A DNA stretch of 64,000 nt from Eucommia ulmoides (Eukaryota > Streptophyta > Magnoliopsida > Garryales > Eucommiaceae). The notes beneath the pieces were generated by a model, which searched no databases, was not told where the DNA came from, and was given only the letters and a program-made list of their open reading frames with translations. The DNA lies in assembly GCA_016647705.1 (NCBI GenBank), contig CM028335.1, positions 12,042,905 to 12,106,904 of the forward strand, in the 5' to 3' direction. Shown piece after piece: positions 1-11,740 of this stretch (the stretch's first letter is position 1; each line of letters opens with the position of its first letter). The translations under genes and the position numbers were made by a program.

Positions 1-540
1 TCCCCAGGGTGGCCGACCACAAACAACAACTCGGTCAAGGAGTAGACTTTCCTAGGTGATTGTGGTTGAACCGCCGAAGAAATAGAGAATGGTCTATGGG
101 TACAAGTACATCATTCGGCATCCTCAAAATTTGGAGAGACTTGCTCCGACACGCTGAAGCCTAAGTTGTTCCCAGAAGAAGAAAATTCAAAGATGGAGAT
201 ATGAAAAAATCTTTCTAAGTAAAGAAAAAGTATAGTGCAAAGAAATCTCTCAGAGAGAATGCCCAGAAAACTTGAAAATATTTGAATGAGGCTCCTCAAC
301 GCTCTATTTATAAGAAGAGTTGGTATAGAATACGAAGTAGGATCTCGGTACGCGCGGTAGAATTCGCATTCAAGGAAAAGGGCACCCAATGCACACCAGT
401 GTGGTTGCGTGCCACCATATGCTTGCGCACTGGCACCCCTGGTGGTTGTGTTTGCCCTACTCCCATGCTCATCGATCACACGTGCCCTCCTAGAATTTGT
501 TTTCGTCTCTTTCTCTACAGAGAAGGTCAATCCATGCTCG
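1..540 (-). repeat. LTR-like fragment (R/U5 side), minus orientation
   Basis: No coding frame is convincing. Read on the minus strand there is a TATA-like TTATAAATAGAG at about 304-315, followed by roughly 300 bp with the C/T-rich texture of an LTR leader, running off the left edge. A similar layout with a minus-strand TATA recurs near 42.65 kb. No terminal TG/CA, PBS or partner LTR is visible, so this is an inference from texture only. Confidence 0.3.
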
Positions 541-1480
541 AGACTCGTTAACGGTTTGAAAAGTGCCTTTAAGAATTTTGCTCGTCAAGAGCGTCGCCCA
601 TAATTTATTTGTTAAAAAGATCGTCAACCTTGAGTCTGAAAAATCAAAAAAAAATTATTGTCGAGCTAATGTGTTTCCTCTGACTGGTAGGGGGCACATA
701 GGGGCCCTTCTCAAATTGGTCCCCCAGAAGATTGTTAACGGTTCGAAAAGTGTTATTCAGAATTCTTCCAGTCAAAAGTGCCGCCCATAATTTCTTTACT
801 CAGAAGATCATCAGCCTTGAGTCCGACAAAATTGAAAAAACATTCATGTCAGGCTAACGTGCTGCCTCTGCCTGGTAGGGGGCACATGGGGGCCCTTCCC
901 AAACTGGTCCCCCAAAAGATTGTTAACGGTTCGAAAAGTGTCATTCAGGATTTTGCCTGTCAGGAGTGCCTTCCAGAATTTCTTTGCTCAAAAAATCGTC
1001 AACCCTTAGACTGACAAAATTGAGAAAATTTCCTATCGAGCTGACGTGTTGCCTCTTCCTGGCAAGGAGCACATGGGGGCCTTTCCAAAATTGGTCCCCC
1101 AGAAAATTGTTAACGGTTCGAAAAGTGTCGTTTAGAATTCTATCTGTTAAGAGTGCCGCCCAGAATTTCTTCGCTCAGAAGATCATAGACCCAGAGCCCA
1201 ATAAAATTGAAACAAAAAAAAATGTCGAGCTGATGTACTGCCTTAGTTAGGCAAGGGGCACATAGGGGCCCTTCTCAAATTGGTCCCCTAGAAGATTGTT
1301 AAAGGTTTGAAAAGTGCTATTCATAATTCTTCCCATCAAGAGGGCACGTGGAAGCCCTCTCTAAAAAAGGTCGCCAAAAGATGTGATGATCTGAGGACCA
1401 CAATTGGGTAAAATTTTCCCGCCGACCTGACGTGCTGCCTCTACCCGTTAAGGGGGCACATAGAGACCCTTTATAAATTG
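540..1480. repeat. Tandem array, about 187-bp unit, five copies
   Basis: The motif GTTAACGGTTCGAAAAGTG, with small changes, begins at 547, 734, 922, 1109 and 1298, giving spacings of 187, 188, 187 and 189 bp. Each unit also carries a GGGGGCACATGGGGGCCCTT-like block and a GGTCCCCCAGAAGATTG-like block. The last unit decays after about 1370. Small open frames in all directions are by-products of the repeat. Arrays like this are common near the 3' end of plant gypsy elements, which fits LTR-like DNA on both sides. Confidence 0.85.
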
Positions 1481-2389
1481 ACCGACCCGAAGAACCACTT
1501 GTCTCCCAGTAGCTCTGCTGGCCTGGAGGCCAGCGCTACAAGAATCAAAGTCCGTCGGCCAAGAGAACTAGCATCTGGTCAGTGGAAAGCTCCAAAGAAC
1601 CGGCAAGGATATCGTTTGTTGTGTTTCGAAGCCTCCAGGACGCTCGTTCTTGCCAGAAATTGGTATCCCTAATCATCTCGCTTTCCTCGCCGCCCAAAGC
1701 TAGGGAGCAATTGATGAGGGTGTTTTTGGGCACCATAGAGTCAGTACTAGGGCTTTAGCCATGTGTCCACCATCACCATGACGTGGTCGCATTCCAATAT
1801 CCAAAGTACCACGCAGGAGCATATTGAAACCAAGGCTCATTCCCTGGAATCTCCTTTGGACCCAAGAAGGAGTAATGTGTCTCGCAGAGATGTTGTCACC
1901 CAGAACTCTGTATTGTGCCTGTAGATGGCCTACTTTAGAGACTTAGTTGTTTGTTTCAACTGACACACCATTCCAATCCGTCCCTCCTCTAGAACTCAAC
2001 AGGTCTCCAAATTTCTCCACCAGCTCATCATCACAGGCCTAACAGAGGCCCGTGGACTTTTCCAAATGGGCCCAAAAACCCAAGCCCAGTGATTCTCTCC
2101 TGAATGCCTCAGATTATCGGCTAAACACATGGTTTTGCCTAATTAACCTAGTTTAGGCCCGATTAGGTAAAAGTAATCATCTCTAACGCCTATAAATACC
2201 ATGAGCTATGTAAGTCCGAGGTAACAGTCAATGCTTATTTACATATAGTCGGTCCTCAAGTTGTCAATTACAAATAGCTCGAATAATTTCTAACTCTAGC
2301 TCCGACTCAGTAACTCCACCTTAACAGAAAAATCCACATATTTCTAACTGGACTATACTCGAGGTGTTGGTCACTTTGGGACACTAACA
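1481..2389 (+). repeat. Possible LTR, plus orientation
   Basis: This more GC-balanced block follows the tandem array. It contains TATAAATA at 2191-2198 and ends in ...ACTAACA at 2389, consistent with a promoter-bearing LTR whose 3' end is there. I could not find a matching TG start, a polypurine tract or a target-site duplication, so the left limit is only where the array stops. No protein is encoded. Confidence 0.3.
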
Positions 2390-3915
2390 ATAATCATTGT
2401 TTTGTTCGTAGGAAACAGGCACTTGTTTAATAAGAAATACTATTTTAAGGAGTGAAAAAAAAAATCTTTATCTTCTAAAAGACTACTAAACAAAAAAGGG
2501 GAAAAGTTATGCCAAATAATTTTTTTGAAAAGAGAATAATATGTTTTAAGGAGGGATTCATGTTTTTTTCTTTTTCTTTTTGTAAATATATTTTACCAAG
2601 TTTTTCTCTACCCATCTTGTCTCTTGTATTTTTTTTTTTTTTTAAAAATAAATCCAATTTCGACTAAAAAAATTAACTTTTAATCATGCTTTATTCTTCA
2701 TAAAGAAAACAGGCAGAAAAAAAAAAAAAAAAAAAAAGCACTAATGTATTTTCTATTAAAGTGTTTAAAAAAAAATAAAAAATTATCTCCCTTTTCTCCA
2801 AAATTTTTAATGTATTATATATTAAAATATTTTCAAGGACCAAACCAAAAAAAAAAGAAAAAAAGAAAAAAACTTCGAACCTTTCATAAAAAAAAAATAT
2901 TTTTTTTTCAAATGTATAAAAAAAAAAAATCAATATCCTTCCTTCTATGAAGTTAAGCTAATCTTAGAGTACACTATATCAAAATTCCCAAGCCCAAACT
3001 AGTGGATTTCAAGTATAATCGAGAGGAGGTGAGGACATTTTGCTTATTTTGTAAAAAAAAAAAAAAAAGGGGGGGGGGGGGGGGGGGGGTGGGGGAGAAT
3101 AAAAAAAAATAAAAAAATAAAAAATTAATTGTTAGGGGTAATTGTTTTTACCAAACCGTGTAGGCCAAAAGGAGACAATCCATGAATGAACAAAAAAGTC
3201 ATCCCCAAGTACCGAAGGGGTAATATTCCCAAAAAAAAAAAATTACCCAAGGGACCACGTGAGAGTGTAGCCAACTTGATTTGGTTGGTTTGTTAATTGT
3301 TTTTAATTTTATTTTGAAAAAAAATCGACATTTAAAAATAAAAATAAATAAATCTGTATATGTATATATAAATACTCTTATTCAATTTAATTTTTTTTTA
3401 TTCATTGTCTGAAACTTGAAGTCGGTGAACTTAGTTTCAACTTGGTTTCACACAGACAAGATCCTGGCGTCGGCGCACCTTCTTACCAGGCAAGCTCAAA
3501 AGATGTGCGCAAATTTCACAATCACACCCGAAGTTTAGTGCTTTTACTGCGTTCATCCCTAATTTTTGCTGGGTGATTCAGTATTGGGCCCCAATGTCCA
3601 TATTGTTTATCAAGGTATCACCCTTTTTTTTTCTTAACTAAAAACCCATTTAATTAATAGTTGTTCTATGATAACTTGCTCTTAATTTGTTCCTCCCACA
3701 TTAAACATTTACCATCGCAACAAATATTCATCATCATCACAAACATTTAGCACCACCACTAGCACAGAAAAAATAACTAAATAAATGCACATTTGGAATT
3801 TTGCCAATAAAAAAAGATTTTGAACTAGATCTGAAACACAGAGAAAGAGAGATCTCAAAAGAACTCAAACCGTGACAAATCTACAAATTTGCAATAATTT
3901 TTTTTAAAAAAAAAT
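2390..3915. other. AT-rich intergenic DNA with long homopolymers
   Basis: No gene seen. The stretch holds many A or T runs. The most striking is about 16 A followed by about 21 G, a T and 5 more G (3053-3095). Open frames here are almost pure Phe/Lys from homopolymers and are not genes. Confidence 0.8.
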
Positions 3916-4175
3916 ATTCAATTCTGCAAAGAGAGAAAGAGAGAGAGAGGTTGTCCGTGGTGGTCGTAGTGGTATTTGGTGTGGTGGTGGGGGCATGAGG
4001 AGCTGATGGTGGTGGTGGTCATCGCCGCTGTGGACAACGGGATGATTGTGGCCGGTTTGGTGGTGGTATCCTTACGTTGGACGGCGAGATATGCTGGCGA
4101 TGTTGCAGTGGCGGCTGGTTTGGTGGTGTCGACGGTAGAGAGAGATTGTAGAGCGTGTGACAACAATAATTGAGA
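3916..4175. repeat. GA microsatellite and GTGG-rich simple sequence
   Basis: A (GA)n tract near 3930-3950 is followed by GGTGGT-rich, purine-biased sequence. Several overlapping frames stay open in both strands (Val/Gly-rich or Thr/Pro/His-rich), as expected of simple sequence. Comparable GA-plus-GGTGG blocks occur near 16.05, 21.4 and 41.9 kb. Confidence 0.65.
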
Positions 4176-4339
4176 AAGAGGGGGTGATTTTGATTTTTTT
4201 TTTTAATTAAGGTTATTTTTAAAATACCCAAAATAAAAAACTGACAGTTAACAAGAAGTTCTCATATGAAGACAAAACTATCAAATATACATTTTTTAAA
4301 CACATGTTACAAAACAATCATTTTGTCTTTTTGTGACGA

Positions 4340-4810
4340 TTTTACCTCTCATATTATATTTAATACGAGATTATATTGAATATAAGACGAGATCGTGTTG
4401 AATATAACACGAGATCGTGTTGAATATAATCCTCGTTTAAATTCTATCAAGCCGCTGTACTCATTCAATCTCACCAAAACAACTATATAATATACCCAAC
4501 ATAAACTCCACTCCACCAAGGGCATAGATCAAGTCCCTTCTCTCTCTTTCTCTCTCTCTCTCTCCTCTCTCCACACACACAAACATTTGTTTAAGGCGAA
4601 GAGTTCAGGGCCGCCAGCCATCACGTTATGTTCAACACGATCTTGTGTTGAATATAACACGAGATCGTGTTATATTTCAATTTCTTCATTCAAATTGATA
4701 ATTCTTTTTTTATATTCATATACATTCTCTCGCTTTTTTCATATATATTTATGTTCAGAAAATATAACATGTGCTGAATATAACACAAGATAGTGGTATA
4801 TTCCAATTTT
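4340..4810. repeat. Repeated palindrome cluster (ACACGAGATCGTGT)
   Basis: The word GAATATAACACGAGATCGTGT or close variants occurs at about 4365-4425 (three in a row), 4627-4675 (including a facing inverted copy) and, degraded, at 4760-4803. The core ACACGATCTCGTGT/ACACGAGATCGTGT is self-complementary apart from the central bases, so each unit can form a short hairpin. A CT microsatellite lies between the clusters (4540-4570). No gene is seen. Confidence 0.7.
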
Positions 4811-4959
4811 ATTCAGAAATATAACACAAACGCTTCCAGCACAAAGTTCCACCTACAATGAGTCACACAACCCACCCACCGATCCAGGAGGCCTTCACTA
4901 ATTTAGGGTTCCATAAACACTCTAATAGAATACAATTAAATTCAAGACACATTCGACTA

Positions 4960-5100
4960 CATCTGTTCATTCGTAAGACAAGATCGATTGAATAGATAAG
5001 ATCGATTGAAGATTACGCCATAGCCATGGCTTTTCTTGTTGTGCCTCTTCGACACAAAGAAGATCGATTGAAGATTACGCCACCACCATGGCTCCAGCGG
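4960..5100. repeat. Short tandem duplication (about 66 bp)
   Basis: AGATCGATTGAAGATTACGCCA followed by a CCATGG-containing tail appears near 5000 and again near 5062. A shorter AAGATCGATTGAA copy lies just upstream at about 4980. Nothing coding is convincing. Confidence 0.65.
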
Positions 5101-6489
5101 CGCAACGACGGCCCAATAAAAAATTATGGAGCTTGACTTTGAGATTGTCCTGTAGATTTTGAGGCACAAACATGTCCGGCCTCTCAACAACTTGAATCAG
5201 ATGTGTCAATGGTGGATTTGCGCTTTTCAAGGAATAGAGAGAGAGATTGATGGGTTTGGTGTTTAGGGTTTTCAAGCTTGGCCTTGAGAGTATCAAACTT
5301 CTATCGGAGATTCTACTCGATGGAGGCATCAAGCTTGGCCCTCCCTGATGAAGAGCCCCCCGAAAAAAAAAAAAAAAAAAATATACTGGCACCACCACCA
5401 ATCCAATCCCAAATCTAGGCCTTCAATTCGCCACCAATTGCATCGATTCACCATCGCGTCCACCAACAAAATCGAAGAGACGATGGCAACGAAGGCTACA
5501 ACAACAAAATCGAAGGCACGACGACGAGCGAGGACAACAGAGGCTAACGGTGGACTAGTGGAAGCTTGAAGTAGTTACTGACTGTTGCAAAGAGAGAGGA
5601 ATGATTATGAGATCTTGTGTGAGGGTGGTGAACATACAGTGAAGGAAGGATAAAATAGGCAAACCAAAAAATTCATGACCATTTGGTATAAAGTAACGCT
5701 CTTTTGAGGATTATTGTGTGGAAAAAAAATTAAAAAAAAAAAATTGTGACGCCATATAGTAGATTTTGTCTTTTACCTGGACTTTTTGATATTTTTTCTA
5801 ATAAAAAAAAGAGATTTTCCTAAAAAATTATTGTAAGATGTAATTTTCATAAAAATAAATAAAAATTGAGTCATGTGAACCATTTATATTAATTAATTAA
5901 AATGCCAATTATTCTATTTTTTTTTATTCCAATTAAATAAATTTCAAATTGAACCCTCTCTCTCGTTTCCCTACCCTCCCAACGCATATTTTTTTATTTT
6001 TTGTAAAAATCCCTTTTTGAAAATGTTTTTGGTGGTTTAATGACCATTTCAGGGATATAATTTCAATATTAGTGGATCAGCTAAGTTATAATGAGTTAGA
6101 ATTTATTCAAAACACATATACTTGTACCCTCTATTTCTTTTTCCTTATTTTTTTATGTTGTTATAATCAAATATTTGTTGTATTGAGGGACAAATACAAA
6201 AATTATATCCATGTTCTTAAATATTTAGAGACAAATTCTTAAATCATTTCCAAATTTGAGAATTTAAATTTGATAAATAAACTTTGCTTAATGATCACTA
6301 ACAAAATTTCCCCCTACAATCCCACGTAAGGAGATGACTTGGTTTATATTGACTTTTGTTTAGTTTTTCTCTTCTTATATTCTTATTTTCATTTTAAGAA
6401 AAAAAAATAGAACAAAACAAAATCTAAGAATAATTCTACTATGTTTCCAAAAACATATTTTAGAAAATTAAAGTGCGAAAATTATTTTT
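5101..6489. other. Intergenic, no gene seen
   Basis: AT-rich sequence with poly-A (about 5365-5382) and short Lys/Arg-rich or Ser-rich frames without family resemblance. I see no RNA gene and no element ends. Confidence 0.7.
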
Positions 6490-6492
6490 TAA

Positions 6493-7572
6493 TGGCATGT
6501 TTGGTTGGATGGAATCGAGGGCGGAATGAAATCGCATTCCGCCCTCGATTCCTATTCCGTTGTTTGGTTATCCAATGGAATCACTTTTATGATTCCATTG
6601 GAATGAAATTGGATGGAATGAGATTTCATTTGAAATAGGGTGGAATGAGATTCCAACCAAATGGAATCAATATCTTAAATTACATGATAGTCCTTACAAT
6701 TAAATCTTTGAAAATTGAGAACAAAAATAGAAATTAGAGAACAGAAAGTTGGGAATAGAAATAGAAAATTGAGAACAAAAAAATGAGAACAGAACTAGAA
6801 AATTGAGAATAGAAACTGAAAATTGAGAATAAAAACAAAAAATTGAGAACATAAACCGAAAATTGAGAACAAAAACAGAAAATTAGAGAACAGAAAATTG
6901 AGAACATAAACTAAAAATTGAGAACAAAAACATAAAATTAGATAACAGAAACAGAAAATTGAGAACAGAAACAGAAAATTGAGAACAAAAATATAAAATT
7001 AGAGAACAGAAAATTAAGAACGAAAACTGAAAATTGAGAACAAAAATATAAAATTAGATAATAGAAAATTGAAAACGGAAACTGAAAATTAAGAATAAAA
7101 ATGGAAAATTGAGAACAAAAACAAAAAATTGAGAACATAAACTGAAAATTGAGAACAAAAAATAGAAAATTAGAGAACGAAAAAATTGAAAAAGGAAACG
7201 GAAAATTGAGAAGAAAAATAGAAATTTAAGAATAGAAACTAAAAATTGAGAACAAAAATAGAAATTAGATAACAAAAACTTAAAATTGAGTTGAATAGTG
7301 AAATATAATAAAATGAAGAAAGGAATAGAATAGTGAAATATAATAAAATTTTATTATAACCAACCAAGAAGAGAATGAAATAATAATTTTATAAGGGCAA
7401 AATAGAAATTTTACTATATTTCATTATTTCATTCTTTCTTTTATTCCATACCAACCAAACAAGAGAATGAAATAGTAATTCCATTTACAATTCCATTTCA
7501 TTTCTTCTCTCATTCCATTACTTATTCAATTCCATTCCACCTTCATTCCATTCCGTCCAACCAAACATGCCG
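6493..7572. mobile_element. Tourist/PIF-like non-autonomous TIR element
   Basis: The left end TGGCATGTTTGGTTGG (from 6493) and the right end CCAACCAAACATGCCG (to 7572) are inverted repeats differing at the outermost base. They are flanked by TAA on both sides (6490-6492 and 7573-7575), the 3-bp target duplication typical of PIF/Harbinger and Tourist elements. At 1080 bp it is longer than most MITEs because its centre is a minisatellite. Near the left end a second internal inverted repeat, GAGGGCGGAATGAAATCGCATTCCGCCCTC, is also present (6519-6548). No transposase is encoded. Confidence 0.8.
6700..7290. repeat. Degenerate 20-bp minisatellite inside the TIR element
   Basis: About 25 to 30 imperfect copies of AGAAAATTGAGAACAAAAAC follow one another. 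Minus-strand frames through it give Phe/Ser/Ile-rich peptides (for example 6938-7138) that are only translations of the repeat. Confidence 0.85.
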
Positions 7573-7589
7573 TAAGGATAATCCGTCAA

Positions 7590-8240
7590 TAGTCCCGATT
7601 AGACGATTTAATTCATAATTTATCATATTTTAACTTTAAATTGAGTATAAATTCCCTCATTACGTTTTACCTTGTATTTTAGTATATATGTCAATACTCC
7701 ATTATTTCTGTATTCCATTAAGATTTGCATCATCAGCCACCAGTATCACCTTCCGTCACCATCTCACTATCAGACTCAAGCTTCTAGTCGACAAAGTCCA
7801 ATCACTAGTCGCTGAAAATTGTTTTAGTTAAATGTAACTACTTTATAATGTATTTTCAGTTCCATTAAACTATTTTTTAGTGTATTTTTCAGTTACATAT
7901 TTTAAGTGTATTTTAGTTAAATTTTAATATTTTTTAGTTATATTTTAAATTATATTTTTTAGTGCTAGATTCACGTGATTTTTCAGTGACCGGCAACCAA
8001 AAAAATTAGTTGAATGTAATTAAAAAATATAATAAAAAATAACTAAAAATTCGTATATCACCAAAAAAAAATTATGACAACTGGTGGAGGTTGGAATCCG
8101 ATAGTGGCTGAAATTTGACGGCCAAAGTCTAGTGACCGGCTGCGATGGAGCGATAGCTAGTAATACAAACTTAATTGGAACATTATTTTGTATGAATCCA
8201 CTAATGTGGCCAAAACTAAAGTAGTTATTTAGTTTGAGAG
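7590..8240. repeat. Dispersed repeat, copy A
   Basis: This about 650-bp non-coding segment matches 21925-22575 in the same orientation. Shared landmarks in the same order are an ATTCATAATTTAT-like start, TTGAGTATAAATYCC, a GTCGnnAAAGTCCAA block, a run of TTTTTTAGTTA phrases, and CTAAAGTANTTATTTAGTTTGA at the end. I see no clear terminal repeats and no coding sequence. It may be a non-autonomous DNA element. Confidence 0.65.
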
Positions 8241-8491
8241 TTTTTATTAATTTTAGACTATTTTTAAAAATCTCATTTCCACACTTTTATTTTTGTTTTT
8301 TTTAAAAATTGAGAACAATAACAATAAATAAACAATAAAAATAAAGACAAAAACACTAAGGAGTTCTGAATTTGTGCAATTTTTAGTTGTTCTGATTTTC
8401 ACACTTTTATTTCTGTTTTTGAAAAATTGAGAACAGAAATAATAAGAATAAAAAACAAAAATAAAAAGACTAAACAAAGGGGACAAAGAGT
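8241..8491. repeat. Duplicated 'GAGAACA' segment downstream of the TRM gene
   Basis: TTTTCACACTTTTATTT followed by TTGAGAACA occurs near 8276 and again near 8396, a spacing of about 120 bp. The A-rich, GAGAACA-rich sequence resembles the minisatellite at 6.7-7.3 kb. It lies just past the stop codon of the TRM gene and could be part of its 3' UTR. Confidence 0.5.
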
Positions 8492-10889
8492 TCAATTCTT
8501 GTATCGCCCATGGAGTTCAAGAAGCTCATCAACGACTTGGTCAAGCATAAGCTCAAGAACCTGTTCCCCAAGCTCCATGCATATCTCTTCTATACCTAAT
8601 TCACCACTAACTACCCAACTACAATTCACTTCTTCCTCTGTCAAATTACAAATTCTGTCCACCAATTTTATACAATATTCAGTCTCTTCAGCCATAATTT
8701 GATATGGGTACTCAAAGTTGACCTTTCTCGGTGAACAATTCTTCCTCCAATTCAAATCCTTATTCCCTGACAAAAACCACCACCAAATTCGAATTTAGAG
8801 TTTATATATATCTGTATTATCTAAAAACATAAATAAAATATTTAGAACAATTTTGTTGTGCTCTAAAATATTAATATAAAATATATTTTTTTTGTTACTA
8901 GCTTAAGTGGTAAGTCTGTTTGAGTTAGAACAATTTTGTTATGCTCTAAAAAATTATCTAAAATTTTATGTAATGTGTCCATCACTTATTTTTTTTAACA
9001 CTTCTCATTTAACTATTAAACCGTCGCTTTACCATAATCACCATTGGACATCAAAACTATATATTTTTGTAAAAAAAAAAAAATTATATACAAACAATTA
9101 TAGATAGAGAAAATACTAAATTAAGAAAAAATAAATAAAAAATTATAGAGATTAGATCAAGAATATTTTCAAAAATAAAATTGAAAAAATTATTTTCGGA
9201 ACAAAAAGTTCTATAAATATAAACTTTTCGAAGTTAACAGTATTAAAAAAAAGTAAATATTTAATTTTGAAGAAATTCATCACTTAAAATTAATATTTAA
9301 AATTTCAATGTTAAAAAAAAAAAAAAAAAAACCCAAAACAACCGTAGTCTCTAGTATTTTTATTTTTAAAATTTTTGTCAATAAAATTGTGCGAACTTCC
9401 ATTAAATTGATAGTGAAAATCTATGTGGATATCATTTCAAGGCATTGTTTTAAGTAATGTCAATGTCATTGACATTTTTTTCTCGCATTGGAGTCAATTT
9501 GTGAGACCGTACAAATTTTTCAAAATCAACTAAATAATTATGTTGAATTCCACTTCCATGATTCAAACAAAAAAAAAAAATGTAATGTAAAAAATTGGAA
9601 AAAAAAAGAAGAAAAAAGATAAGAACTTATTTACAATAACCAAAACTTGAGAGAAACCATAAATTTAGCCAGAAAAAACAAGAGGATAATTGATGATTAG
9701 TCCCATGATAAATACAATTATTAAGACATAAATAAATTTTAATTTAATTCTTTAAATTTGTTTTTATTTGTGTATTAATCTAGTATGTATTTACGTCTTT
9801 ATAATATTAGTTATATCTATCTATGTAATATTAATTACATATTATAAATTATAAATTATATATAACAATATTATATATACTTGTGTAATATTTGTTATAT
9901 TTAATAAATATTTTACACACAAATTAAATACGTATATTGAATCTTAAGCATTTATTAATGCGCAAGACTAAAACCCAAATTGTAATTATTCAGGGGACCT
10001 TTTTTAAAATTAAAATAAAATAAGGCAACTTAGCTCAGAAACAACAAAAAAACAAACCTGATAATGGAGCAAAAGGAACAGAGCAAGTTGGAGAGTAATG
10101 AATATCAACGAGTGAAACAGGGCTTGATTTTTTTGACTTTAAAACAGATCCTGATTTCTTGGCTTCTGATTGATTCTTTCTCTTTTCTGTAGACTTTGAT
10201 TTGACCGTTATTTTTCTCCGATTTAACGGTTTCTTCGCCGTCGGTGTTGAATTGTTCGGTTTTCTGTGAACATTTTTCTCTTGAAGCAAAACAGAGTTAG
10301 CTCTTGAAGAACAGTTGAAGGAGATCCTGTTTTGCTTCTCTCTCCTCCCACCTCCGTTCTCTCTCTCCTCCTCCTCCTTTCTCTCTCTTCTCTCGACTTT
10401 CTTCTGCTGCTTCAATATTTCAAGAGACCCCATTTCAGATTCTCTCACAGTTAACCCTCCTTCACTTATAGAACTCAACTCTCCGAAACAGGGGGTGGAG
10501 AATTCACGAATTTTCCGATCGGAAAAAGTGTCGATTTCTTGAAACGAAACCGATGTTCTCACGCGCCGGTGATGGGTTCGCATTGTTGGGTCGAGCTGCA
10601 ACGAGTGGTCTCCGAAATTCAGAGATCTGCATCGCTTCATCGGATGAGGAAGATGAATTGCTCCGGGCAGGGACTCTAGACCCATTAGTCTGGCCACTAT
10701 TCCCGGGGCTGCCGGAAAATGGAGCTGGGTCTCGGCACTCGGAGCGTTTTGCTTCGAGTTTTTGGGTTCTGGCGAGTTTAGTTCGCCGAAGTGATCGGAC
10801 GGGTGGGTCGGAACGCTTCCGGCGCACAGGAAACGGCGTAGAATTCCTGAGAAACACCCGGAAGAAGCAGCATTCTGTGAATTGGCCAT
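8492..10889 (-). CDS. TRM/LONGIFOLIA-type protein (VARLMGL motif, DUF4378-like C-terminus), two exons
   Basis: Coding exons are 10058-10889 and 8492-8766 (minus). The 1291-bp intron has a CAG|GT donor and a TTTTTGTCAG acceptor, and the joined frame has 368 codons plus stop. The start gives MANSQNAASSGCFSGILRR. GIVARLMGLESLP at residues 63-75 is the motif shared by TRM (TON1-recruiting) and LONGIFOLIA proteins. A basic, Glu/Arg-rich and Ser/Lys-rich low-complexity middle follows, and the last 30 residues (CMELGEQVLELMLDQVVDEL) resemble the acidic helical DUF4378 end. Family members link cortical microtubules to the TON1/PP2A complex and affect cell elongation. At 368 residues it is a short member, so its exact subfamily is uncertain. 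Overlapping frames in exon 1 are shadows. No promoter element is obvious to the right. Confidence 0.88.
8842..8953. repeat. Short direct repeat in the TRM intron
   Basis: AGAACAATTTTGTTGTGCTC (8842 onward) and AGAACAATTTTGTTATGCTC (about 8929 onward) flank about 60 bp containing CTAGCTTAAGTGGTAAG. The arrangement resembles a target-site duplication round a small truncated retroposon, but no tail or promoter box can be confirmed. Confidence 0.4.
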
Positions 10890-11150
10890 GTTGTGTGTGT
10901 GCGTGAGAGAAAGAGAGTAGAATGAAGATATTGAGTGGAGAGTGAAGTATTGTGAGAGAAAACAGTGAGTTGATTCTGGAAGGGAAACATGTACAGTAGA
11001 GAGAGAGTGAGAGAGGTATGAACGCCGGTGGAATGGGCTGAAATTTTAGACTGCTGAATTGTTGGGAGGTGTAAGGAGCAAAAACGAGGGTTGACAGAGT
11101 CTTCAGTCCACGAATCCATGTTCACATTAGCAAAAGGAACTCTTCCCCAC

Positions 11151-11182
<32 letters not shown>

Positions 11183-11721
11183 AAAGAAAAAAGAAAAACC
11201 AGATGCTACAAAACTCTGGCTGTCGCGGGGAATTCTTACCCCTACTTTCATTAATTATACCATTTGGGTAATGAATAATATTTCACCTAATAAAAATTTA
11301 AAATTGTACTCTAATCAAATAAATTAGCTAATAATATTTTAATTTAATTTTAACTAAACAAACTTTTACCTATTGAGTTGAAGTAAATAACATTAATATT
11401 AAATAGGCAAATTGTTGATTAAAAAATATTCACCAATTTTTAGTTAATCTCTTCCCCTTAGATAGATATGGTTCTTAAGATAATTATCAGATAAAATGAC
11501 TATGGTGATAATTTTTAGGTTGGACTTTAAAAAATTTAGTTCATCTAAAAGATAATTATACCATTTAGCTACTACAATAGTTAGTGAGTTGAAGTTGCTA
11601 TAAGAGATTTACATATAGAAGTTTTATTCTTATAATTTCACTAAGGAAAAATGACATTTTTTATCTTAAAATTTGAGATATGTGTTATTTTATTTTATTT
11701 TTTGGTAGATAGATAGTTGTC
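10890..11721. other. 5' flank of the TRM gene, no further gene
   Basis: Contains GA-rich sequence just upstream of the TRM start codon (likely 5' UTR and promoter), an A run near 11153-11178 and otherwise AT-rich DNA. No second gene or element ends are seen. Confidence 0.6.
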
Positions 11722-11740
11722 AAGTGATACCTATAATTTA

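Noticed and set aside
540..1480. CRISPR-like regular repeats
   Set aside because: Units are 187 bp with no distinct spacers, and the host is a plant. This is a tandem satellite-type array; the same holds for the 66-bp array at 60 kb.
3918..4231. Thr/Pro-rich or Val/Gly-rich small proteins
   Set aside because: Simple GGTGGT sequence leaves both strands open; no start context or homologue is apparent.
6938..7275. Phe/Ser-rich repeat proteins
   Set aside because: Translations of the 20-bp minisatellite, with frame changes because 20 is not a multiple of three.
10504..10906. 117-residue frames on either strand
   Set aside because: Shadows of the TRM exon 1.
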